Part shown: in pieces, positions 1 through 8,401 of the stretch | Numbering within the stretch: position 1 is the stretch's first letter | How the letters are laid out: each line of letters opens with the position of its first letter | Assembly: GCA_963748545.1 (NCBI GenBank) | Contig: CAVVJO010000026.1 | Location: forward strand, 1 to 64,000 | Length of the DNA: 64,000 bases | Source of the DNA: Roseiarcus sp963748545 | GTDB taxonomy: Bacteria; Pseudomonadota; Alphaproteobacteria; Rhizobiales; Beijerinckiaceae | Reading direction: 5' to 3' | Position numbers and translations under genes: made by a program | Notes under the pieces: model-generated | The model's input: the letters and a program-made list of their open reading frames with translations, nothing else | What the model was told of the DNA's origin: nothing | The model's database searches: none

Positions 1-27
1 AGGCTTTCGCCAGAACGCAGGGAGCTT

Positions 28-976
28 TCAGGGCGTTCTGGATGCGCTCGCGGCGCCGAGCTTCGTGACGATGGTCGTCCCGTCCGCGGCGGTGATGGTG
101 ACGACCTGGTCGCTCGTGGCGGCGAACGCCGTCGATGTGGAGTTCCCCTTTCTTCCGCCAGCGGGCCGGGATGGCCCAGGTGTAGCTCCCTTGCGACCAG
201 GGCGAGGGCCATCCGGAGCTATCGGCGGTGTCAGACAGGTCGTTGTTGGGGCCCACCTGGCGCCAAGAGCCGGCGCCAGCGGCGGCGTTGTGGGGACGCG
301 GGGCGTGGCTGCTGAAGTAACCGCTCACCGCGCTGGCGTTGCAGGTTCCTTCCATCACTTCCAAGGCTTGGAACGATACGGTCGTCGGCAAAACGGTGAT
401 GGTGAGCTCCATCCCCGCCCCCTGGCTCCCAGCGGGATAAGTGGTGATGTCGCTGTCCTTCCTGCCGCTGAGACTCTCCGGCGCCTTCGTGATCATGGTG
501 ACGCTGGAGATGCTCCCGTCGGCGGCGGTGTAAGTGATGGTGTTGGTTCCGACAGCGCTGGCGGTCCACTGGAAAGTCACGCTGTTGATGGTTGAGCCCT
601 TGCGGTCGGCGCTTCTCCAACTGCCCCCTGCGACGTCGCTGACCGTAAAACTGGTGAGTTCGCCGATACCCACAGTCGTGCGGTCCTGATCCCCACCGGG
701 ACTCGCCCAGCCGTTGAGGATCGCGATCGCCGGACCTTTGGCGGGAGGGGTGCCGTTCGCATCGGCGTCGGCCGTCAAGATTTCCTGTTTCTGCTTATTG
801 TTGAAAACGACATTGCGTCCATCGGGCGAGAGAGGGTCTGGAATACCGGGGACAAGTTGGTCGCCGCTCCCCACGGGCGTGGCGGACTTGAAATGTCCGG
901 GCCCCCCGTCGCCGAGCGGCGCGTCTGGATGAACAACCCTGCCATCCAGATTTATCCACAGAGTTGGATCGCTCAT
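28..976 (-). CDS. Uncharacterised beta-rich protein, apparently frameshifted near its C-terminus
   Basis: I do not recognise this family. From ATG at 976 the protein opens MSDPTLWINLDGRVVHPD and is rich in Thr, Ser, Gly and Val, with a central Ig-like stretch (WTASAVGTNTITYTAADG), so a beta-sandwich fold is likely. No signal peptide or membrane segment is visible. The frame stays open to the window edge, but after the plus-strand CCCC run at 145-148 its translation becomes Arg/His-rich and looks out of frame. Removing one base there gives a sensible tail (SDQVVTITAADGTTIVTKLG) ending at TGA 28-30. I therefore infer a one-base insertion and an intended protein of about 315 residues. If there is no frameshift, the gene continues beyond base 1. 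Function unknown. Confidence 0.5.
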
Positions 977-1261
977 TTCTGCGACCTCGCAAGTCGTGGA
1001 AGTCAAACGTGAGGCCGGACGGACCGAGCCGGCGGATGCTCTCGCCGAGCGCCTAAGGCGGCCTCCAGCGAGGGTCGGCGAACTGAGCCTCACTGCGGAA
1101 ACCAATCGGAACATCCGCCCCACCGCTTGTATAAACGCGACCCCTCACGCTCACAATGGCCGCGGGGCCGCGTCCTTGGGATCCAGGGAAGCCAAAAGGT
1201 CCCATCCCGCGGTCAAGCAAAAGCGTGTAAGCCACGGCGGCCAGAACCGCAGGGATCCGCC

Positions 1262-2203
1262 ATGTCTCAATCCGATTCTTCCATCCGTCGCGTCGCCGTG
1301 ATCGGCGCCGGGACCATCGGCGCGAGCTGGGCGGCGCTGTTCCTCTCCCGCGGCCTCGACGTCGTGGTCAGCGATCCTGCGCCCGGCGCTCGAGACTTGA
1401 CGCAGCGCCTGATCGACGCCGCCTGGCCGGCGCTTTCCGCTCTCGGCGGGCCCGACAGGACCGACCCTGCCGACTGGCGCTTCGAGCCCGACCCGGTGAA
1501 GGCGGTCGAGGGCGCGGATTTCGTGCAGGAGAACGCGCCCGAGCGCTACGAGCTGAAGCAAAAGCTCTTTCCGGCCCTCGACGCCGCGCTTCCGCCCGAC
1601 GTGGTGATCGCGTCGAGTTCCTCCGGGCTGCTGGTCAGCCGGATCTCGGAAGGGTGCCGACACCCGGAACGCTGCCTCATCGGGCATCCCTTCAACCCGC
1701 CCCACCTGATCCCGTTGGTCGAGGTGGTGGGCGGCGAAAAGGCGAGCCGCGCCGCGATCGATACGGCCATGGGCTTCTATCGCGCCATGGGCAAGGTTCC
1801 GATCGAGATCCGAAAGGAAGTGCCGGGCCATGTCGCCAACCAACTCCAGGCGGCGCTGTGGCGCGAGGCCATTCATCTGGTGTCCGAGGGCGTCGTCTCG
1901 GTCGCCGACGTCGACGCCGCGCTCTCGGAAGGTCCGGGACTGCGCTGGGCCCTCATGGGCTCGCACATGACCTTCCACATGGGCGGCGGCGAGGGAGGAC
2001 TGGCGCATTTCCTCGATCATCTTCTGCCGGCGGTCGAAACCTGGTGGGCCGATCTCGGCGCGCCCGAGATGACGGACGCATTGCAGGCGAAACTGGTCGA
2101 AGGCGTGGAAGCGGCGGCCGGAGACGGCTCCTACGCCGAGCGGGCGGCGGCCCGCGACCGCCTGCTGGCTCAGATCGTGGCGCTGAAGCGGGCCGCGGGT
2201 TGA
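1262..2203 (+). CDS. 3-hydroxyacyl-CoA dehydrogenase family protein (L-carnitine dehydrogenase-like)
   Basis: A 313-residue NAD-dependent dehydrogenase of the 3-hydroxyacyl-CoA dehydrogenase superfamily. The N-terminal Rossmann fold shows GAGTIG at residues 15-20. The conserved GHPFNPPHLIPLVEVV block carries the catalytic-region histidine and is typical of the single-subunit branch that includes carnitine 3-dehydrogenase and L-gulonate 3-dehydrogenase. Length fits that branch (about 310-320 residues). Start chosen at the ATG just before MSQSDSS, because the upstream in-frame stretch is low-quality and the purine-rich AGGGATC lies just before this ATG. No carnitine-catabolism neighbours are present, so the substrate is inferred only to family level. 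Confidence 0.85.
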   Translation: MSQSDSSIRRVAVIGAGTIGASWAALFLSRGLDVVVSDPAPGARDLTQRLIDAAWPALSALGGPDRTDPADWRFEPDPVKAVEGADFVQENAPERYELKQKLFPALDAALPPDVVIASSSSGLLVSRISEGCRHPERCLIGHPFNPPHLIPLVEVVGGEKASRAAIDTAMGFYRAMGKVPIEIRKEVPGHVANQLQAALWREAIHLVSEGVVSVADVDAALSEGPGLRWALMGSHMTFHMGGGEGGLAHFLDHLLPAVETWWADLGAPEMTDALQAKLVEGVEAAAGDGSYAERAAARDRLLAQIVALKRAAG

Positions 2204-2316
2204 TCCCCTCGTTCCGTCGACGGAGCCGAATACGTCGGCCCGCCGGGCGCGCGGGTTTGGGGCGTGGCGTTGTGGGCCGGCCAGCGAGGCCGCCGGTTAC
2301 CGGGATTGCCGAGGCG

Positions 2317-2724
2317 TCAGGACCTGGGCGGCAACCAATTTTCAACCGCGGCGCCGGGGTACTTGGCGAAATCGCGAACATTATTGGTGACGATCGTTAC
2401 GCCGAGCGCGACAGCGTGAGCGGCAATCAGCTTGTCGAGATGGTCCGCGCGGCTCTCGCGGGTCGCAACGCGAATCGGTCCGTAAGCGGTTGCCACAGCA
2501 GCGTCGAACGGCACAACCGGAATGTCCTCAATGAGGTTCTCGAGGTTGGCGCGTTCCCGTTTGGGATCCGCCGAGGCCGCGACGCCGTATTGAAGCTCGG
2601 CGTAAGTAATCGCTGACATGACAACGTCGCCTACGCTGCACTGCTCAAAGCGTCGACCGACCTCCTTCGGTTGCTTCTTGATCAGGTAGATGCAGATGTT
2701 GGTGTCGAGCATGTAGCGCGCCAT
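2317..2724 (-). CDS. vapC: VapC-type PIN-domain toxin ribonuclease
   Basis: A PIN-domain RNase of about 135 residues, the toxin of a type II VapBC pair. The N-terminal MLDTNICIYLIKK carries the first conserved acidic residue of the PIN active site. The later acidic positions fall in SAITYAELQYG, DHLDKLIAAHA and the C-terminal VTNNVRDFAKYPG block, all characteristic of VapC/FitB. In this family it cleaves tRNA or rRNA with Mg2+. The ATG at 2724 shares one base with the TGA that would end vapB in its corrected frame (TGATG), a typical toxin-antitoxin coupling. A GTG one codon upstream (2727) is an alternative start. Confidence 0.9.
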   Translation of the reverse strand: MARYMLDTNICIYLIKKQPKEVGRRFEQCSVGDVVMSAITYAELQYGVAASADPKRERANLENLIEDIPVVPFDAAVATAYGPIRVATRESRADHLDKLIAAHAVALGVTIVTNNVRDFAKYPGAAVENWLPPRS

Positions 2725-2748
2725 CACAATGTGTCGCGTACGGCCTGG

Positions 2749-2961
2749 TCATGGTCTCCGCGGCCGTCGGCCATGAAGTCGGGTGAGAAATCTTGCGAAT
2801 TTCTCCAACACCCCGGCCAGCGAGCGGCGCGCGGGCCGAATGCGGATTTCGTCGCCGACGCGTTCAATCTCGACGTCGATGTCGTTGCGATCGTAGGCCA
2901 ATTCCGCCGGGATGCGGACGGCTTGCGAATTGCCGTTCTTGAAGACGCGAGAGGTCGTCAT
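2749..2961 (-). CDS. vapB: VapB-family antitoxin, C-terminus frameshifted
   Basis: Antitoxin of the VapBC module. The N-terminus (MTTSRVFKNGNSQAVRIPAE) is the classic AbrB/SpoVT-like swapped-hairpin DNA-binding domain. As read, the frame ends after ARFLTRLHGRRPRRP at 2749. Dropping one A of the plus-strand AAA at 2788-2790 restores the usual VapB tail (FSPDFMADGRGDHDQAV...) ending at 2724-2726, exactly overlapping the vapC start. Because the VapB C-terminus neutralises VapC, a real frameshift would give an unrestrained toxin, so a base-calling error is the simpler reading. The operon is probably autoregulated through the GATGTAC repeats upstream. Confidence 0.8.
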   Translation of the reverse strand: MTTSRVFKNGNSQAVRIPAELAYDRNDIDVEIERVGDEIRIRPARRSLAGVLEKFARFLTRLHGRRPRRP

Positions 2962-2977
2962 GACATTCCCGTTCGTT

Positions 2978-2995
2978 GATGTACGTAGGATGTAC
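2978..2995. promoter_or_regulatory. Candidate VapBC operator: direct GATGTAC repeat
   Basis: Two copies of GATGTAC separated by GTAG lie 17 bases upstream of the vapB start. Each contains the palindrome GTAC. Repeats in this position are where VapB-VapC complexes usually bind to repress their own promoter. The assignment is by position and repetition only. Confidence 0.4.
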
Positions 2996-3153
2996 AATAC
3001 GAGGGACGCGGCGGAAGGTAAAGGGTGGAGGTGAGCCAGCCGGTCCACCCGCGACTCGCAACCCGCGCGCCGGCGCCCTATATGTCTTGAAATTGACATG
3101 ACGGGCGGCCCGCTTCGTCATTCCCGCGCGCCCCAAACCTTCCGGACCCTCGA

Positions 3154-4446
3154 ATGACCGTCCATACCTCCGCCTCGCAAGTCGCTCATTTCACCCTGAA
3201 GAACGAACTCGAGGTCGTGGTCATTCCGGACCATCGCGCCCCCGTCGTCACCCACATGGTCTGGTACCGCAACGGCGCGGCGGACGATCCGCCGGGCAAG
3301 TCCGGCATCGCCCACTTCCTCGAGCACCTGATGTTCAAGGGCACCGCCGCCCATCCCAAGGGCGAGTTCTCCGAATACATCTCCTCGATCGGCGGGCAGG
3401 AGAACGCCTTCACCGGGCCGGACTTCACCGCCTATTTCCAGCAGGTCGCCAAGGAGCACCTGAAGACCTGCATGGAGTTCGAGGCCGACCGGATGACCGG
3501 TCTGGTGCTCACCGACGAGATCGTCGCGCCCGAGCGCGACGTGGTGCTGGAAGAGCGGCGGATGCATTGCGACACCGATCCGGGCGCGCAGCTCGGCGAG
3601 GCGGTCCAGGCGGCCCTCTTCACCCATCATCCCTACGGCGTGCCGATCATCGGCTGGGGCCACGAGATCGAGGGCCTCGGCCGCGACGACGCGCTGACCT
3701 ACTACCACCGGTTCTACACGCCCGAAAACGCCATTCTGGTGATCGCCGGAGACGCCGACCCCGAGGAGACCCTCAAGCTCGCCGAGGCGACCTACGGCAA
3801 GGTGGCGCCGCGCGGCGCGGCGCCGGTGCGCAGCCGTCCCTCCGAGCCGCCGACGGTCGCAGATCGCCTCGTCACCGTGCGCGACGAGAAGGTGCAGCAG
3901 CCGAACTGGCAGCGCCATTATCTCGTCCCCTCCTGCCGCACCGCGGCCCCTGGGGAATCCGAAGCGCTCGATGTGCTCGGCCACCTGATCGGCGGCGGGC
4001 AGACGAGCCTGCTCTATCGCGAGCTCGTTATGGAGGAGAAGCTGGCCGTTTCCGCCTGGGCCTATTATCACGGCTCGGCGCTCGACCAGAGCCGGTTCAT
4101 CGCCAACGCCACCCCCGCCCCCGGAGTGTCGCTCGAGACGATCGACAAGGCGTTCGACCGGATTCTGGCGAAGTTCCTCGCTGAAGGCGTCGACGAGAGC
4201 GCGCTCGAGCGGGCCAAGACCCGCCTCGTGGCCGACGCGACCTATGCGCGCGACAGCCAGTCCGACCTCGCCCGCTGGTACGGCTCCTCGCTGGCGCTCG
4301 GCCAGACGATCGGCGAAGTCGAGGGCTGGCCGGCGAAGATCGAGGCGGTCGACGCCGAGGCTGTGCTGAACGCTGCGCGCAAATGGCTCGACCACAAACC
4401 GGCCGTGACCGGACATCTCCTGCCGCTTGAAGCCGAGGCCGCCTGA
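3154..4446 (+). CDS. M16 family zinc protease, catalytic subunit
   Basis: A 430-residue pitrilysin-family (M16B) peptidase. The inverted zinc motif HFLEH is at residues 54-58 in GIAHFLEHLMFKGT, with a downstream glutamate-rich segment (LEERRMH) where the third ligand is expected. The second half carries the C-terminal M16 domain. No signal peptide is visible at this start, although many bacterial homologues are exported, and no better upstream ATG is in frame. It is followed 37 bases later by a second M16 gene lacking the motif. In such pairs the two half-size proteins form a heterodimer in which only this subunit is catalytic. The substrate is unknown. Confidence 0.92.
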   Translation: MTVHTSASQVAHFTLKNELEVVVIPDHRAPVVTHMVWYRNGAADDPPGKSGIAHFLEHLMFKGTAAHPKGEFSEYISSIGGQENAFTGPDFTAYFQQVAKEHLKTCMEFEADRMTGLVLTDEIVAPERDVVLEERRMHCDTDPGAQLGEAVQAALFTHHPYGVPIIGWGHEIEGLGRDDALTYYHRFYTPENAILVIAGDADPEETLKLAEATYGKVAPRGAAPVRSRPSEPPTVADRLVTVRDEKVQQPNWQRHYLVPSCRTAAPGESEALDVLGHLIGGGQTSLLYRELVMEEKLAVSAWAYYHGSALDQSRFIANATPAPGVSLETIDKAFDRILAKFLAEGVDESALERAKTRLVADATYARDSQSDLARWYGSSLALGQTIGEVEGWPAKIEAVDAEAVLNAARKWLDHKPAVTGHLLPLEAEAA

Positions 4447-4483
4447 ACCGGCTCGGCTCTAACGACCCTTCGGAAACGCCCCC

Positions 4484-5767
4484 ATGCAGAAACATGTCTC
4501 TGTCTCGTCGCCCAAATCCGCCGTCAACGTCCGGCCGATCGTCAGCCCGGGCGGGCTGACGTTCTGGCTGGTCGAGTCGCACGCGGTTCCGGTGGTGTCG
4601 CTCGAATTCGCCATGCGCGGCGGCGCGGCTCAGGACCCGCCCGACAAGGCCGGCCTGAGCATGCTGCTCACGGGCATGCTCGATGAAGGCGCGGGCGACC
4701 TCAATTCGCAGGCCTTCCAGCGGGCGCTCGACGAGAAGGCGGTCGAGATCCACTTCCGCAATGACCGGGAGCACGTCTCCGGGCGGATGCGGACCCTGGT
4801 CAAGAACCTCGACCGCGCCGCGGAGCTCCTGTCGCTCGCGCTGAACGCGCCGCGCTTCGACGAGGAGCCGTTCCAGCGGGTGCGCGAGCACGCTAACGCG
4901 CGCCTGCGCCACGACGCCAACGATCCGGCGACGGTCGCCGGGCGCTCCTGGCGTTCGCACGCCTTCGCTGGCCATCCCTACGGGCTCGCCTCCGAGGGGA
5001 GGATCGAGACCCTGGCCGCGATCGAGCGCGCCGACCTCGCCAACATGGCGCGGCGGGTGCTCGCCCGCGATCGTCTGGTGATCGCGATTGTCGGGGCGAT
5101 CGACGAGCAGCGGGCTTGCGCGCTGGTCGACAAGGTGTTTGCGACCCTCCCGAAGACCGGCGACCTGAAGCCGGTGGCGGAGGCGTCGTTCTCGGAACTC
5201 GGTCAGGTCGACACAATCCCGCTCGATGTGCCCCAGTCCACCATCCGCTTCGGCCGGCCGGGCCTCAAGCGCGAGGATCCCGACTTCATCCCGAGCCTGG
5301 TCGCGGCGCACGTGCTCGGCGGACCCGGCAACATGACGTCGCGGCTCTTCCGCGAAGTGCGCGAGAAGCGCGGCCTCGCCTACACCGTGTTCGGCGCCTT
5401 CTACGCCCTCGATCACGGCGGCTTCTACTATGGCGGCACCACCACAAAGAACGAGCGCGCGAAGGAAAGCTTCGACGTCGCTTCGGCCGAGATCCACGAC
5501 GTCGCGCTCAACGGGCTGCACGAGGAAGAGCTGGAGAAGGGCAAGACCTATCTGATCGGCTCCTATCCGCTGCGCTTCGACACGTCCTCCAAGATCGCCG
5601 CCCAGCTCGTGCAAATTCAGCTTGAAGGCCGCGCGCCCGACTGGCTGGTCGAGCGCAACCGTCAGATCGGCGCCGTGAGCATGCAAGACATCAAGCGCGC
5701 CGCCGCCCGCGCCTTCGGCGACGGGGCGCTGTACACGACGGTGGTCGGCAAGCCTGAGGGGTTCTAG
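4484..5767 (+). CDS. M16 family protein, non-catalytic partner subunit
   Basis: A 427-residue M16 homologue. At the position of the zinc motif it reads GLSMLLTGMLDEGAG, so HxxEH is absent and the protein should not bind the catalytic zinc. The C-terminal R/Y substrate-gripping motif is present (SRLFREVREKRGLAYTV), as expected for the non-catalytic half of an M16B heterodimer. Its position 37 bases after the catalytic gene supports translation as a unit. No clear signal peptide. It ends back-to-back with xylB, only about 10 bases away. Confidence 0.9.
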   Translation: MQKHVSVSSPKSAVNVRPIVSPGGLTFWLVESHAVPVVSLEFAMRGGAAQDPPDKAGLSMLLTGMLDEGAGDLNSQAFQRALDEKAVEIHFRNDREHVSGRMRTLVKNLDRAAELLSLALNAPRFDEEPFQRVREHANARLRHDANDPATVAGRSWRSHAFAGHPYGLASEGRIETLAAIERADLANMARRVLARDRLVIAIVGAIDEQRACALVDKVFATLPKTGDLKPVAEASFSELGQVDTIPLDVPQSTIRFGRPGLKREDPDFIPSLVAAHVLGGPGNMTSRLFREVREKRGLAYTVFGAFYALDHGGFYYGGTTTKNERAKESFDVASAEIHDVALNGLHEEELEKGKTYLIGSYPLRFDTSSKIAAQLVQIQLEGRAPDWLVERNRQIGAVSMQDIKRAAARAFGDGALYTTVVGKPEGF

Positions 5768-5777
5768 GCCGGAGGGC

Positions 5778-7244
5778 TCATGCTCCGCGCCGAAACTCGC
5801 CCTTCACCGCCCCGTAGAGCGCCTTGAACCGCTCGCGCTGTTTTGCGAACGCCTCCCTCAAAGCGGGATCGGGCGCGGTCACGTCGGCGACCTCGGGCGG
5901 ACGGCAGAGTGACTCCGGCGCCTCCCTGGTCGCCGCCAATCGCGCGAGGCGAGCGGCGCCGTAAGCCGGTCCGGTCTCGCCGCCCTTGATGCGCACGACC
6001 GTGACCCCGGTCGCTGCCGCGATCATCTGCGTCCACAACGCGCTCTTCGCCCCGCCGCCGATCAGGCTCACGCGATCAATCGACGCGCCTGCGGCGGCCA
6101 GGCTGTCGCGCGCCTCGGCGAGCGTCAGCGCGACCCCCTCCATCACCGCGCGGGCGACCTCGGCGCGGCCGGTCGTCTCGCTCATCCCGAACAGCACGCC
6201 GCGCGCATAAGGATCGTCGAGCGGCGTCCGCTCCCCCGAGAGATAGGGCAGGAAGAGCAGCGCGCCCGGCCCGCGGTAGCCGTCCGCCGCCTCGCGCTCG
6301 AGCCCATCGGGCGTCGAGCCCACGAGGCGCGCAGCGAAGGCGAGCGCCCCGGCGCCGTTCAGCATCGCCGCCATCGCGTACCACCGGCCGGGGAGCGCAT
6401 GGGCGAAGCTGTGGACCAGCTTCTCCGGCGCGCTGAGATAGGTTTCGGTCGCCACGATCAACTGGGTCGCGGTGCCGAGCGAAATGAAGGCGTCGCCCGG
6501 CGCGATCGCGCCGAGCCCCACGGCGCCGAGCGCGGCGTCGCCTCCGCCCGCCGCGACGACGACGCCTTGCGGCAACCCAAGCTCTTCCGCCACGGCAGGA
6601 CGCAAGGTCCCGACCGCATCCGACCCTTCGTGCAGGGGCGGCGCCCAACCGGTCTCCGCGCCGCATGCGGCGAACGCCTCATCGGACCAGCGCCGGGCCG
6701 CTTCGTCGAGCAGCCACTGGCCGGCCGCGTCGCTCATGTCCGTGCCGCGTTCGCCGGTCAGCGCCAGGCGCAGAAAATCCTTCGGCGCCAGCACGCAAGC
6801 GATCCGATTCAAAAGCTCGGGTTCGTTACGCCTGAGCCAAAGGAGCTTCGGCCCGGTGAAGCCCGACATCGGCTTGACGCCGACGATATGGGCGAGATCG
6901 GGGAAGCTTTGCGCGAGCTCGACCGCCTCCGCGTGGGCGCGACCGTCGTTGTGCAGGATCGCCGGCCGCAGCGTTCGGTCCGAGCGGTCGATCAGGACCG
7001 TCCCATGCATCTGGCCGGAAAAGCCGATCGCCTTCAGCGCGGCAAGCGCTTTGGGAGCGGCGGCCCGGACGTCGGCGACGGCGCCGGCCATCGCCGCCCG
7101 CCAGACCTCGGGGTCCTGCTCAGACCAGCCGGGACGCGGGCGATCCGGCAGATAAGCGCGCGCGGCGCCGGCGACCGCGGCGCCGGTCTCGTCGACCAGC
7201 AGAGCTTTGAGCCCCGACGTTCCGCAATCGAGCCCGAGATACAT
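5778..7244 (-). CDS. xylB: Xylulokinase
   Basis: A 488-residue FGGY-family carbohydrate kinase that phosphorylates D-xylulose with ATP to feed the pentose phosphate pathway. The N-terminal LGLDCGTSGLKALLVD is the phosphate-1 motif. GFSGQMHG is the signature that separates xylulokinases from other FGGY kinases. GGGDAALGAVGLG and LIGGGAKSALW are the later ATP-binding segments. Length matches XylB. No xylose isomerase or transporter is adjacent, so the source of xylulose is not evident here. Confidence 0.9.
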   Translation of the reverse strand: MYLGLDCGTSGLKALLVDETGAAVAGAARAYLPDRPRPGWSEQDPEVWRAAMAGAVADVRAAAPKALAALKAIGFSGQMHGTVLIDRSDRTLRPAILHNDGRAHAEAVELAQSFPDLAHIVGVKPMSGFTGPKLLWLRRNEPELLNRIACVLAPKDFLRLALTGERGTDMSDAAGQWLLDEAARRWSDEAFAACGAETGWAPPLHEGSDAVGTLRPAVAEELGLPQGVVVAAGGGDAALGAVGLGAIAPGDAFISLGTATQLIVATETYLSAPEKLVHSFAHALPGRWYAMAAMLNGAGALAFAARLVGSTPDGLEREAADGYRGPGALLFLPYLSGERTPLDDPYARGVLFGMSETTGRAEVARAVMEGVALTLAEARDSLAAAGASIDRVSLIGGGAKSALWTQMIAAATGVTVVRIKGGETGPAYGAARLARLAATREAPESLCRPPEVADVTAPDPALREAFAKQRERFKALYGAVKGEFRRGA

Positions 7245-7310
7245 GGGGGGACAATGCGCCTCGTGCGGAGGCTCCGCAATCGCCTAGGTCGGGTTGGCAG
7301 GCGAAAGACC

Positions 7311-7658
7311 TCAGGCGCAGCTTCGCCGCGACTCCGTCCAGACGGCCTTGCGGGCGACGGCCGCGCGCCTCGCCGCGTCGTAGCTTTTGAGCTTCGGAGC
7401 GCGTTCGAGAATGTGGCGCAGGCCGCAAAGAATCGGCATGTCCGCGCCGCGGATCGCGTGATCGAGGCCTCTCCAGTCGCCCTCGCCGGCCCGGCGCTCG
7501 AAGTCCTGAACCAATCTTGACGCCACGAGCCCGCTCGGCAGGCTGCGGCTCTCCGCGTCGCTGAAGAAACGACGGGCGAAATCGCCGCCGATGGAGGCGA
7601 CGGCGGCGTGCGCGACGTGCGGGTTGGAGCATGTCTGAACGATTTCGCGCACGTTCAT
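7311..7658 (-). CDS. Hypothetical protein
   Basis: A 115-residue protein of unknown function beginning MNVREIVQTCSNPHVAH. It is predicted soluble and helical, with many Arg/Ala residues and several Cys. The ATG at 7658 was chosen because a strong ribosome binding site (AGGAGG) lies just upstream at about 7664-7669. An in-frame ATG further upstream lacks one. The 230 bases upstream are clearly more AT-rich than their surroundings and probably contain its promoter. It lies upstream of xylB on the same strand but is separated by 66 bases, so co-transcription is possible. Confidence 0.6.
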   Translation of the reverse strand: MNVREIVQTCSNPHVAHAAVASIGGDFARRFFSDAESRSLPSGLVASRLVQDFERRAGEGDWRGLDHAIRGADMPILCGLRHILERAPKLKSYDAARRAAVARKAVWTESRRSCA

Positions 7659-7891
7659 TGGGCGCCTCCTTGGCCGATCACGATACATCCTCCCGTTAGC
7701 CAATTTTATATCAGTAAATCGTTAGTCTCACAATGGCGGAATGAATAATTACATCTGGTTTATATTTCCGTCCATGGCGTGAACGAGGGGACGGCGCGGA
7801 AATACGCGCGCCCTCATGAGGCAACGATGGTGCGCTGCGAAGGTTCCGGGGCGCGTCGCGCAGTCTTGTTCGGGGCGGGCCCGGCGGCGCG
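7659..7891. other. Intergenic region with AT-rich core
   Basis: Between DUF934 (ending at 7892) and the hypothetical gene starting at 7658. Bases 7690-7770 are AT-rich, in contrast to the GC-rich neighbourhood, which suggests promoter sequence for the leftward gene. No gene or clear operator was seen. Confidence 0.4.
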
Positions 7892-8401
7892 TTATCCCGC
7901 CGATATGCGCAGCCAGGGCCTTGCCCCGGCGCGGCTCTCGCCCCCGACGCTCGCCGGCTGGTAGTGGAGCGGCGACCCCGGCAGGCGTCCAGCCTCGAGC
8001 GCGCGGATCGTCGGCTCGTTGATCACCTCGAAGGCGGTGAAGCCGCAGCGAAGCATCAGCGGAATCTCGTCGATCAGCACGTCGCCGGTCGCGCGCAACT
8101 CGCCCTCGAAGCCGAGGCGGTCGCGCAGCAGCCGGGCGTAAGAGAACGCCCGGCCGTCCGCGAATTTGGCGAAGGCGAGCGCGACGAGCGGCCGGGTCGC
8201 GAGGTCCGGGAGATGCGCCTGCGCGTCCGCCCCGGCCTCGACCGCGACGCCGACGGGCGCCGTGCGCGCGGCAAGCGCCTCGCGGTCGTCGAGCCAGCGG
8301 GGGAGCGAGACGATCACGGCGGCCTCGGGCGGCGCCGGCTCGCCGTCAGCGAGACGCGTCCATGTCTCTTCGATAAAACCGTTAGGGCGCCATAGGGCCA
8401 T
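7892..8401 (-). CDS. DUF934 family protein, sulfate assimilation-associated
   Basis: A 169-residue DUF934 protein. The conserved C-terminal half (FADGRAFSYARLLRDRLGF, then GDVLIDEIPLMLRCGF) is characteristic. This family is almost always encoded directly after cysI/cysH in proteobacteria. Its biochemical role is not established; it is presumed to support siroheme-dependent sulfite reduction. The ATG at 8401 overlaps the cysH stop codon (TGATG), so translation is coupled. Confidence 0.85.
   Translation of the reverse strand: MALWRPNGFIEETWTRLADGEPAPPEAAVIVSLPRWLDDREALAARTAPVGVAVEAGADAQAHLPDLATRPLVALAFAKFADGRAFSYARLLRDRLGFEGELRATGDVLIDEIPLMLRCGFTAFEVINEPTIRALEAGRLPGSPLHYQPASVGGESRAGARPWLRISAG

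Noticed and set aside
3118..5686. Two long minus-strand reading frames opposite the M16 genes
   Set aside because: Both are antisense to strongly recognisable M16 proteins. Their translations are His, Arg and Gly-rich and match no family, typical of mirror frames in high-GC DNA.
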